Source: Boesenbergia rotunda (Eukaryota > Streptophyta > Magnoliopsida > Zingiberales > Zingiberaceae). Taken from it: a stretch of 64,000 nt of DNA. This document shows, piece after piece, positions 44,424 through 55,329 of this stretch. The stretch covers positions 99,131-163,130 of the forward strand of contig JAGFNQ010010065.1 of NCBI GenBank assembly GCA_024364735.1, in the 5' to 3' direction. The position numbers and the translations under genes were made by a program. How positions within the stretch are numbered: the stretch's first letter is position 1; each line of letters opens with the position of its first letter. Under the pieces are notes generated by a model. The model did not search any database and was not told the DNA's origin. It saw nothing but the letters and a program-made list of their open reading frames with translations.

Positions 44424-47040
44424 TTAGATTTATTATTTGCTTTTAAACTTTTTAATTTTAAAAATAAATCTAAACCAGACATGTTTTAAAAAGTCTTTGA
44501 GATTCAACAAAAATTTTAATTTTTTACATCATATATAGAAATCAAAATTATCTTCTATATCTTAAACTTTACAAACTTATTTTAAATGAAGAAATGACAT
44601 AATCAACAATATAATTGACATAATTAATTTTAAAAGATTCTTCAACCGAAAGTCTGATCACCTCATTTGATTCATCACATTAAATTATTTATTTCTTCTA
44701 ATAATATGTTTTTCTTGAAATTTTAGTTCTACATTAATTTATTTATAATTTCTTTGACAAAAATCATAGCAATTCTAAACCTATTTTCCCTATAGTCATT
44801 AAAAATGGAAATAAGTCAAAATGAGTGGTAAGCATGGAGACATATATTGTCTGAGATGCCAGATTTGAGTTCTCTTAACAACAAATAAATCCCTTTTTTG
44901 AGGAGCCATTGACTGAGGTGTTGTTTTGACAGTAAAGCCTCTTATCAACTTAGTAGAACCGTGCCTCCAAAAATCTCTTAGGGGCTTTCTGAATATGGGA
45001 TTGTTTCGGCGGTGGGGTCAGCCACTATAAAAAGTTTACCCGAATAGTTTTTTTTGCCCCCGCGGGCATGGTGCAATTGGTAATGACTCACTTGAGTGAT
45101 CCCTCACTTCCCGGGTTCGATTCCTCCATGGTAGAGCGCGCAGTATACTGATGGAAGAAATCGCTACAGGCTGCTGCGTGGTCGGGCCATCGGGTACCAA
45201 TATCATCAGTGGTGAAGTCGTCACATGTCTCCGTCTCACGATTTACCCTCGTTGACCGATAGGGACTCTCGTTGAAGGCTGTGGGGGCAGAGTCAGTCTG
45301 TCAAGCGGATTAGTCGGGCGCAAGCCTAGATATCCCTTGTAAAAAAAATTAAAATTGGAAATAAGACTTATTAACTAACTATCTTTATATTATAAAAATT
45401 TATATACAGTATTAATTAAAAATAATATAACATACCAAATAATCATACTTATTAAAAATTAAAAATTTTCAATCTCATATATTGCTAAAGAAATTACTTC
45501 ACATTTTTTTTAGGATCATTACTCATTTCAATAAGTTGATATCAAACATCTTTTATTTATGAAACCTAATAGTTTATTTCTTTAACACTTTCGAGATAAC
45601 TTTTCTAATGAGTTTGTTATAATGGTCTTAAAAGTTAAATTAGAAACATATTCTTGCAAACATTTACATCTTTTTTAGAAGACGAAAATAATGAATGTAT
45701 ATGTTGTGTCACATCAAGAAATATTATAACACTAGCTAGGATAATAATTTGCCATATAAAAAAGTACTAAAGTATTACTATAACAATCACTTGGTGTATA
45801 AAAATCTCTAGATTTTTCATCTAACAATCTCTTTTATATGTTTTGTTGTTCACCTTCTTGTTAGACCCATACTTATATCATTGTCCTCTTATATCTTCTA
45901 TATCAAGTTTAGATTTTTTTTTTATTAGACTAGTAAACATATCAAAAAGACATTTCCCTGATGTATCATTCACTTTTAAAAATTATATAAAACACTCTTT
46001 AATTTTTATTGAACTTGTTAAAATATCTATACATTTTAATATAAGAGATGTGTTTTTGATGACTTATATATGAGGTAGAATCAAAATTAACAACAAAATA
46101 TTTCACCTCTTGTATTTTTAATTATAATACTTTTTATTTCAAATCCTAATATATTTATTAATTTATTTTGTCTATTTTAGCTAAGATAATGATTTTGAAT
46201 TTTACCATTTTAAATGCGTTAAAATATTTTTGCATTATAGGATCAAATTCTTCAATCATTTCAATTAAACATGCAAACTTTTATTACCACCTTGATAAAT
46301 CTTCTCATTTATACCATGAAATGCCAAATTATTTTTTTGCAAGATTTTTTACTATAATAATAATTCTTAATAATACATTCCTTCACTGCACTTTTTTCTT
46401 ATTTATCTGTTCTTATAAATTTCAATCAATGTTTTTATTTTTAAGTTATATCATTTTAATATCAAACCAAATATTCATATTTATAATATGTTCATAATTT
46501 TTTTAATAACTTTAAAGCTTGATACAAATTTTTTTTCAATCTTGACATCTTTCATTTGCTAATTGAATTTTAATTGATTTTTGACTAATAATTTACAACA
46601 AAAGAAAAATTCTTTATATAATTAATTATTTTGAATATAATAGTCATCTCCTATTATGTTTTTCTCCATTTGATAATTTTAAAATGTAATGAACCTTAGA
46701 AAAATATTTAGAATTTTCATCATTTGGTTTTTCTAATTTGACCATTTTAATAAATTTATTAAATTTGTATTTATATTTTTTTAATTGTGCTGGATTATAT
46801 ATATTTTGAATAATAATTTTATAGTATCATTTAAAAATTTATTTTTTGGTCTATTAACTCATCTTCTTCTAAATTATTATTATCTTCTTTATATTAATAT
46901 TAATATTAAATATTTAATGAATTAGATTTATAATCTTTCTTGATAAATTTCTTTTTTACTAATAAAGTATTTTCTTCTAATTAAAATTCAATTATTTTTT
47001 CATTTAAATTTTCAATTGTTTTTTTTTAGTTTTGATTTTT
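44424..47040 (-). pseudogene. hAT transposase pseudogene (DUF4371 type), N-terminal and central part
   Basis: Minus-strand translation in shifting frames gives, in order from 47000: EDNNNLEEDELIDQ, NLYQALK, EHIINMNIWFDIKM, NVLLRIIIIVKNLAKK, LIEMIEEFDPIMQKYF, EVKYFVVNFDSTSYISHQKH, NLNLI, YTPSDCYSNTLVLFYMANYY, EYVSNLTFKTI, MIFVKEIINKLM and a serine/charged linker. These follow the order of plant TTF-zinc-finger/DUF4371 hAT transposases. Dozens of stops and strong AT drift mark it as old. The dimeric SINE 44816-45347 is inserted in it; the C-terminus is at 5540-5925. Right end cut by the gypsy LTR near 47050. Confidence 0.8.
44816..45347 (+). mobile_element. Dimeric SINE (two tRNA-like heads) with shared target-site duplication
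   Basis: First unit: A-box-like gtggtaagcatgg near 44824, B-box-like gatttgagttctc near 44863, ending at a T run (45047-45055). Second unit: A box tggtgcaattggt at 45069-45081, B box cgggttcgattcc at 45112-45124, ending ccttgtaaaaaaaa. The pair is flanked by attaaaaatggaaataag (44798-44815) and attaaaattggaaataag (45348-45365), 17 of 18 identical, with no duplication between the units. Both heads point the same way. Confidence 0.82.
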
Positions 47041-47049
47041 ATTATTAGT

Positions 47050-48501
47050 AACAGACTTATTAAGCACATGACGGACAAAAATCATAAATGTACAAGTGTC
47101 ATTAAGTAATAAAATATTGATCTCATAGGGATTGTAAATCTAGTACTAGTCAGAATAGTGAAGTAGACTATCTAGAACAATGGAGATCCTAAGAATTATG
47201 AGAGAAAAAAAACGAATTAAGAAATGCAAGAGAAGTTTTAGGAGAAAATCAGTCTTGGGGAGCAATTCTCAATGTTGACACGCATAAAGGTGGTTTATCC
47301 CCAGGTAACCAGCATAGACTTTGGAATTATACTAATATGTTGACCCAAACACAATGTCTACTTTCAAGGTAGCCTTACTAATGTGACCGCTTTCTCTAGG
47401 AGGCTCCTGTCACGATACTCCATGGTTCTCTAGGTGTCGTCCTTTACTTCATGATGACGAATCGGGGCAACCCATTATACTTTGTGATAGTCAATGGTTC
47501 CCTCGTGAGATTTTGGATTACTTTTGTGAACAACCCCTCAAGTTTTAGTCCTTATGGGTCGGAGAATTAGGCTCACCATATTGTCCTTCCCTACGTTTCA
47601 TGAGACATGAAGATGCATAGTTAGTATCATAATCATGTATGTATAATAAGGTAAGATCATGAATAAATACATTATGCAATAAAGAATGATGAATAAATTA
47701 TAAAAATATTGTCAACAATACATTAGGATACTTTCTCATCCTAGAATTGAAAGTATGACTCCATGAAGATGGAGTAACAACCAAAAGATGGCAACAAGAA
47801 GACATTCTACACTTCAAAATCAAAGAGATAAGGAGAAGAGAATATTGAGTCATGTGTGCGTCAGGAAGAACTCCAAGCTCTACAATGAAAGAAAACTTTG
47901 ATAGATCCTTGGAAACGACTCTAGCTCCTGGGGCTCCCTATCATTGGGAAACACCTTCTCTAAACTAGAGCCACTTGGGGCCTTTATAGCCCTAAAAAAT
48001 GACCAACTCTATTAGAAACTTCCAAAAATACTAGGGCCCACCCACTAGCCACGACCGTCCCATGAGGGACAGTCTAACCATGTTACTCCAAGTCAGCAGA
48101 AAAGTGGAGTTGGACACGATCGCAAGACTAGATCATGTCAAGCTCTGGAATTTCTTCTCATCAACTATAAAGTGGCACGACTGTGCCAGGGGGCATGACC
48201 TACTCGTGGAAGTTGCAAGAGGCCAATTCATTGCTCCATTTCTCATCAAATCTCACCTAAAAGAATATGCTCATATCAGGAGACACGATCAAAGTGTGTT
48301 CCTTGCTATGAACTCTCATTCAAAGGCTTTTTACTCCAATTATGCTTTGATTTTGCATCTTGTCAATTAAAAAACACAAAGTGCAGTACTAAAAGAGTGA
48401 AAACAATACAAAAGAGACAAAAGTATATAAAATATGCTCATATGATGAAACAAAATACATGCAAAATAATACCAAAAATTATATATGAAACACACACATC
48501 A
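47050..48501 (-). mobile_element. Ty3/gypsy Tat/Athila-like 3' LTR
   Basis: On the minus strand, the purine-rich block GGTTTAAGTTGGGAGTATT is followed by TGATGTGTGTGTTTC, the PPT-LTR junction style of Tat/Athila elements. The LTR then runs to about 47050-47068 (tgacgg on the plus strand), where the hAT remnant begins. The left end is uncertain by ~20 bp. No 5' LTR is seen. Confidence 0.6.
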
Positions 48502-50338
48502 AATACTCCCAACTTAAACCTTTGTTTGCCCTTTAGAAAAAATTGCATTCAAAATCCATGTGTGCGAGCGATACATCATAATCTCTAATAAATCCGTCTA
48601 ATCATTTCATTTAATTTCATTAATAAGCAAAGATAAACGAATTGTTCCAATGTGGCCTAACTAAAAGTTCTATATGCTCAGTGCAAATGTGACTTAACTC
48701 TCATGATTCAATATCCAATCTTAATTAAGTCATCATCTAACCATGTTCAATTTCCAATCTTAGATACATACCTGTCACACGCAAAGTTCATCCCCCTCAA
48801 CGTGCTATGCACCATCTATACAAGGTCTCAAAGAACTACTCAGTATCGAGAGAAACTAATAGGTATTTTCATAATAACCTAACTCTGTCTCAAAGGGGTA
48901 TCATATCGTTTCTATCCGCAACAACTATTTTTTATCCCATTTTTTTCTTTTTCTCACACTACACAAATTTCTTCTGTCAAAGAGGTTTTTTTTTCTTTTC
49001 AAGTTTTGATTTTATTCAATGAGTACCACGATCTGAGGTTTTCTTCGGTAACCAAAATACAGTGAGAGGTCATTTAGGAAACAAAAGTACTAGTCCAGTT
49101 CTATGAATCATAACTATTCTCAAATGCATATCAACCTTCAAGATCAAGCATAATGTGAAAATATATCCTAAGCAAATAGGCCAACACCAAAACACTTTCG
49201 ACTAAACAATGCTCAAGCCATGGTACTATCCATAGAAAAAAATAGATCAGTAAGCATATAATCATACTATCACAAAAATATAAAATCTATCATGCTAAAG
49301 TTGTGGTATATGAACAAATAAATAAATGCATGATGGCACAATGATATGAAAAGAAAAATTAAACATATGATGAATTCAGCTAAAACTAAATTAAACACTA
49401 ATCAAAACAAGGAAAGCCTAACTTAACACCCCCCCCCCCCCCCCCCCCCCCGGTCAGTATCGAGAGAATCTAAAAGGTTTTCTTAGTAACCTAACTCTGT
49501 TTCAAAGGGGTACCATATCGTTTCTACCCACAACAACTATTTTTTTAGCCCATTTTTTTCTTTTTTTTTTCATACTACACAAATTTCTTCTGTCAAAGAG
49601 GTTTTTTTTCCTTTCAGGATTTTGATGTTTTTTCAACGAATACCACGATTCATGGTTTTCTCTGGTAACCAAAATGCAATGAGAGGTCACTTAGGAAACA
49701 AATGTACTAATCCAGTTTGATGGATCATAACTATTCTCAGATGCATATCAACCTTCAAGATCAAGCATAATGTGAAAATATATCCTAAGCAAGTAGGCCA
49801 ACACCAAAACACTATGCTCAAGTCATGCTACTACTGATAGAAGAAAATAGACTGGTAAGCATATAAGCATACTATCACAAAAATGCCAAATCTATCATGC
49901 CAAAGTTGTGCTATAAGAACAAATAATTAAATGCATGATTGCACGATGAAACAATTATATGAAAAGAAAAATTAAAAGGATGATGAACTAAGCTAAAACT
50001 AAACTAAAAACAAATCAAAACAAGGAAACCCTGCCCCGCCCAACGCCCCCCCCCCCCCCCAACATGAACTAAGCATTGCCCCCAATGATATAAAATTCTA
50101 GCGTGGGGGAGGAGGAAAAGGAGGGAAGCGAGAAATGTTACCCATGTAAGCATGCCAATTGTAGATGTTGTTGAGTTGATGGTGGGTCCTCATCATCGCA
50201 CGGCAATGCTCCTCCTCTGTATACCACTTCTCCTCCTCACGATGCCAATGTATCGCCTTGATGCAGAAATATTCACCAACCTATGCATATAAATTGTCTG
50301 GTCTCTAAAAGTGCTGCTCTACACTATGTATAAGTATG
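48502..50338 (-). other. Tat/Athila-like 3' internal region with remnant ORF end
   Basis: Mostly noncoding. From about 50300 down to 50095 the minus strand translates WHREEEKWYTEEEHC, HHQLNNIYNWHAYMGN and a proline-rich end FPPFPPPPR, resembling the C-terminus of ORFs in Tat-type gypsy elements. The 48838-50060 part is a tandem duplication. Confidence 0.5.
48838..50060. repeat. Tandem duplication of ~610 bp, each copy ending in poly(C)
   Basis: Copy 1 (48838-49451) and copy 2 (49452-50060) both start cagtatcgagaga and share the order of all landmarks, e.g. ttcttctgtcaaagaggttt and atcaaccttcaagatcaagc. Copy 1 ends in 23 C (49429-49451), copy 2 in 15 C (50046-50060). Differences are mostly substitutions plus short poly-T indels. 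Confidence 0.92.
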
Positions 50339-50344
50339 TCGGGT

Positions 50345-50785
50345 GAGTTTTGATGTCGTTAACAGAGTCAAGTTAAGTCCTATTGATATCTGATCCCTAT
50401 GTCTATGTGTGTAGGAACTTAGGAGCACATGATATTAAGCAAAAGAAGTAGCAGACGAGAAGGATGGCACGGGAAGAGAGCCGATGAGTTTGGTGCATCC
50501 GAGGGATATGGAGGTCTGTGGAAGAGTATGTCGGTGGAGCGAGAAGGACGCGTATGACATCCGAGAGATAAGAAGTCGGGAGGAAGCATGCTCAAGAAGA
50601 AGGTCGGAGAAGGGTTCGGGTGATCACAACTTTGGAAGGCCCGAGATCACCCAAAAGCCCAACACCAAAAGATTGGTCAACGGGGTACTAACCAGTCAAC
50701 CCAAGCCCCCGAGTCAAATTCGAGTGCCCGTGAATGGGGGCGGCCCCATTGACTCGAGCACCCATGTTAAATCTGATATTTTTTA
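50345..50785 (+). mobile_element. SIRE-like copia LTR fragment
   Basis: Matches the 5' part of the LTR at 55330-56870 (ttttgatgt, cttaggagcacat, gagaaggatggcac, gtcggtggagcgagaagga). It ends near 50650-50785 in sequence with a gactcgagcaccc word. The remainder of the LTR is missing. Confidence 0.75.
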
Positions 50786-53700
50786 ACTAGGTCCCGAAAA
50801 GTTTTGGAGGGTTATCGGGAAGGTTCCAGGGTTTCTGAAGCCTTGGACATAAATTAGGGACTAAATTATAGTTAAAATAAATAGTTACAAGGGCTAACAT
50901 GAAATAAAAATTAAAACCTAGGGGTAGAACTATGAATGTACAAAAATGATGGATTAAAATGCAAAAGCGCCATGCCCTAAATACCTTCCTTTCGTCTCCT
51001 CACCTCCACTCCACAACCCGACGTCGTTTCCCTCATCGAGCAGCTGATTACAATCCCTCTCCTCCACACGAAGTCGAGGAGCCAAGGTCGGCGATTCCAC
51101 TCCTGTGCATCTACTCCGCCCAGTCTACTCATCGGATTTATGGCATACAGCTGGAGTTGGGAGGAGAGACCGTGGGGTGAGCCGCGGATTCTGTTACCTT
51201 CCTACGGGAAACTCCCAGTGAGGGGTCGTCGCCGGAGTTAGCCAACGAAGCTACGATCTCTGACCACCATAGAGGTAAGCCGAGTCCGTCAAGTCTTGAC
51301 TCGTCTCCTGATTGATCTCGATACAATGCTTTGATTTCATTATTGATTTGATTTGGGATCACTGTGGCCCTCCCTAGATGAGATTGGGATTTCGGCCCCC
51401 TTGGAAAAGATCTAGGGATCATAGGGGGATTGTTGGGAAGAAGACATGGATCGATTTGGTGGCCAATTGCACCAGATCTGATTAGGGAAGACTCGCCGGC
51501 ACCTAGGTGAGGATTTCTAACCCATTTCCTAAAGAAATGTTCTTGGTTCAGTGATGGATTTGATCTATGATGGATGTTGGGAAAGTGATTTTCAATTCGT
51601 GTTGTAGGAGGTGCTCTGTAAGGTCCGGCTTTGCTGGTTCCGAGCAGTTTCTGTTCCGAGTTTCGGATCTGAGGTAAGTGGGTGTTTTCTTTAGACTTAG
51701 AGTTGAAGGGTTGGAGTTGAGGAGTGGAATATAGACTGATCCTTGTGTGTTATAGCAGTTTGATTTTTAGAAAATTGAAACTAGACTTGGGATCTATTTT
51801 TCCTCAGCTTTTGTTACTGTGAAGACCTGCGAATTGAGGTAAGGAGATGTTGTGGAATGTTATGGTTTCAAGGTTGCTTTGGTTAGGAAATTTTACTTGG
51901 CGATGGGAACTCTGTTCAGTTTATGCTTTGAACGAATTTGAGTTAGCTCATTCTCAGGATGTTCTATACTGTATTAATCCATTGGAAACTTGTTTGGATT
52001 GAAATTTAGGTTAAGCCTAAGTGGAACCCAATTTGGGTAATTGGGTTTAGCTAGGGATTAATCACTAATAAAGGATTTAAACCTAAACTTAATGATGTTG
52101 GAGATTGAAAATAAACCTAACCTAAACCTAAATCTTAATTACGTGGGCTAACTGAAAAGGAAATGATTAGGTTAACCCTAGTTTAGTTTAGGGAGTAATT
52201 AGCTAATTATCTTTCTGTAAATAGCTAATTAAATACATCCTTGATACAGGAGCTTGATTGGATTATTGGCTGGTGGTTCTATTTCATTTGATACGGACTT
52301 CACTTACTTGGAGGCGGGTACTTCTTACTTGCATCTGTAGTTTCATTTTATCTTTATGCATGACTAGTTGTTATTTATGCAGTAGACTTTTATTGACCTT
52401 TATCTACTACCGTTTTGTTATCCTGCTTGATACTTATGCTTGACCTTGGATATGATCTAAATTTTCCTTCTATGCAGTGTCATTTATTTGTTATATGAAC
52501 ACTGTATGGTTGACCTTTATCTTATGCTTGACCTTTATCTCATTTGATAGCAGACCATTGTATGGTTGCATTGATTGTTTCTAGTCATACTTGCACATGT
52601 GTCTAGATATAGAGTGATTGGGTTATGGCGGCATGTCACTTGATACCTGCATAGGTTGTTTGCTGTTGTTACTTGCATGTGCACCTAGATGCATGATGAT
52701 TAGGTTATTATACTTGCGATCGGCCTGTGCATGTTAGGTTGAGTTATGTGTTGATGACCTGGTAGGAGTTGCATGTGTGAGAGTCATGCACCATACATAC
52801 ACTGTTGCATATCGGCGCTCATTGGCTCTCTTGTGGTCTGAGCCCGTCGTCCGACACATGATATGCACACACGTCTACTCATGGGTTAGTGAATACTGTT
52901 GGGTGTGTGCATTAGCTCTATACTGTTCCGGTCGGCCGCACATGGGTAGTGGTTTCGGAGCGTGGTAGCAGACAGGGATCCCTTATCTTCCCATAGACCA
53001 GAGGAGATGAGAGCGACGCTCCCTCATACATACATGGGGTAGGGGGTGGCCCCCCGCCAGCATCCTGTCTACTCGGTCATTCTGGAGCAGTGATAGCAGG
53101 GTGCGTACAGTGTCGCATCCCTACCCACTCGGCCGACACAGTATCACCTGTCTTGGTGACTTGACTAGTGTTAGGGGGTGACCATGTCATTGCATCATGT
53201 GCATATGATGCATTGTACATTTTGATTGTGATTGCTACATTTATTTGCTGCACTTGTTTGACATGCATGTTCAGGATATGTTTATGTGTGGTTTGATAAC
53301 CCTGCACTTACTTGTATGGTACGTGCCCTTTTATGATCAAGATAGACTAATTTCGGGTATGTACAGTCAGGTGTATTTTCAGTTATGCATATTCTGATGT
53401 TCCTGTTGAGACTGTATCCTGTTGTTTCTTTATAGCTTATTTAGCTATTTTGTTGAGCTATGCATATCTTTCTATATACTTGCGGAGTCCACTTGGACTC
53501 ACCACCCGTCACAATGTTTTTGTTTTCAGGTTGATAGCTCGCCAGAGGAGCCTAGTTGTTGGTCTTGGTCCCTACGACTCCGTTGTTGGGTGCTTCCGCG
53601 TTCATTTTCTTTTTGATAGCATTCTTTATGCGTCATATTCGTTTCATATAGCGTGGACTTGTATTCGTGTTCTATTTGTACGGTATTTTATTTTTGAGTC

Positions 53701-53888
53701 CTCTGTTGGACTATGTGTTGGTTGTTTTGCTGCACGCCTGCCTTGGGGGCAACTCAGGTGAGTATTACGGAGTTTATTATTGCGATATATTCACTTCCAT
53801 GTATTATATATCTGTTTTGAGGCCTGATGCCAAATTATAAACTGCGTGTGTTGTATATATGTGTAAATTGTCCGTTGGACAAGGAAGA
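50786..53888 (+). mobile_element. Probable long Ty3/gypsy LTR (solo or truncated), ~3.1 kb
   Basis: No coding motif. Features typical of long chromovirus LTRs: a start-like aggtcccgaaaagttttgg near 50790, a TATA-like ctaaatacc near 50977 with a CT-rich leader, four splice-donor-like gaggtaag/aggtgag words (51272, 51505, 51672, 51837), and a tail 'gagtccacttggactcacca' near 53486 followed by a GA-rich tag at 53530. It resembles the tail of the 39816-42116 LTR only in layout. The ends are not well defined, and a degraded host exon set cannot be excluded but has no support. Confidence 0.5.
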
Positions 53889-54455
53889 TGTTGTCCGATG
53901 TTATATTGGATCAGCGACTCCATTGGTCTCAGGGCGTGACCGCCCAACTCTCGGGAGCACAAAGCGACTCAGGTTCCCATGTGACCAAAGTTCATCCAGA
54001 AAGTAGTCGTTTCACGGCCGTTACGATGTGTATAAACCTTGACCACGTGTCAGGTGCCCGTGTGCACTCGGGCGCCCGAGAAGCGTCACGTCAGCACTTT
54101 GATATAGGTTCACAGGGGCTATAAATAGACCCTTGAACTCAGTTCATTTCATCAATTTGAATTGTAAATGAATTTCTACTGTTCATTCATTTTTCTCTTA
54201 GTTCTAATTTGTGTAAATGGCTTCTCCGCCCAATGGGAGTACATCAGGAGAACGAGCATTTATTTGTCTTAGATTAGTAACCTTTCTGGTTGCAAACTAA
54301 GTAACTAGTTGTGCCTCTTTTCATTTCTGTTATTTCAGTTTTATGTTATTGTTTTGCTTGTGAACTAACTTCTATCTTTGTTAAGCAAAACAAAAGATTC
54401 AATTTTATTTTCAGGGGCAATTCACACCCTCTTGCCTATCGCACGATCCTCAACA
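53889..54455 (+). mobile_element. Copia 5' LTR (567 bp)
   Basis: Starts tgttgtccgatg and ends gatcctcaaca, followed three bases later by a PBS. TATA box ctataaatag at 54120-54129 with a palindromic tcgggcgcccga word ~50 bp upstream (54068-54079). No 3' LTR is found in the window. Confidence 0.8.
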
Positions 54456-54457
54456 AT

Positions 54458-54469
54458 AGGTATCAGAGC
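54458..54469 (+). promoter_or_regulatory. Primer-binding site (tRNA-iMet)
   Basis: AGGTATCAGAGC follows the LTR end, one base different from the canonical initiator-Met site. Confidence 0.85.
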
Positions 54470-54514
54470 AAGGATTCTTCAGAAGGACTAACCACCAACT
54501 GAAGTAAATACGAA

Positions 54515-55320
54515 AATGGTCGGACCAGACATTTACCCGTCAAAATTTGAGGAGAAATTCGCTATGTGGAAAAATCAAATGCATGTATTCTTTAAAACAG
54601 ATTTTGAATGATTGTTAATAATAAAAATTGATTTTGTAGTTCCCAAAGACAATGATGGTATGGACAAAGAAGAAAGCCTATGGACAAAGAAGAAGCAAGT
54701 GGAGTTTGTGGCAAACGGGAAAGTTGAATTTCATCTACTAACTGTTGTATCGATGCAAGAAGTCAACTACATCAGAACCTACAAATTATCAAAGGAACTT
54801 TGGAAAAAGTTCTTGGAACTTCACAAAGATTCCTCTGAAATAAAGTTGGCAAAATGAGATTTGTTCCACAACCAACATAGTAACTTCCAATGGAAGAAAG
54901 AGAATCAATTGCCCAATTGTACGTTAAAATCAAAGAGCAGATCACAGGACTTAAGAAACTCAGAGAAATAGTAACAAGTCATGATACACAAATGTATACC
55001 TTAAATGCCTTCCCGAGGACTCTAGACTGGACTTCATAATAGATGCGTACTACTTCTCTAAGGATCTTGAGGTAAGTACCTTAGAGCAATTATTTTTGAC
55101 ATTAGAACTTCATGAATCTTGGTGAACAGGAAAGAATAAGATGAACAACATAACCCTAAGCATGAGAAAGATCCAGCACAAGGAGGAATCATCAATTCAT
55201 GAAGAAGAACAAAATACATGGTAAGGAAACTATCTAAATATTTTAAATCTAAAATGTTTAATAAAGTGCAGCGTAAGAGATGGTTCCCAAGGCCAAGAAA
55301 GATCCACTGCTATACTTTGT
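54515..55320 (+). pseudogene. Copia gag remnant
   Basis: Opens MVGPDIYPSKFEEKFAMWKN at 54515, hits a stop at 54609, and resumes in the 81-codon ORF 54612-54857 (KKKQVEFVANGKVEFHLLTV, LSKELWKKFLELHKDSSEIK), which is the UBN2-type gag domain. Further frame breaks occur after 54857 (MEERESIAQLYVKIKEQITG can be read near 54891). The element is cut off at about 55320 by the next LTR. Confidence 0.78.
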
Positions 55321-55329
55321 TACCCCAGG

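Noticed and set aside
45056..45347. tRNA gene
   Set aside because: Has A and B boxes, but the body and A-rich tail are those of a SINE; no cloverleaf closes.
50959..51180. First exon of a host gene
   Set aside because: No protein motif, no continuing frame after the donor-like site, and the surroundings look like a long LTR leader.
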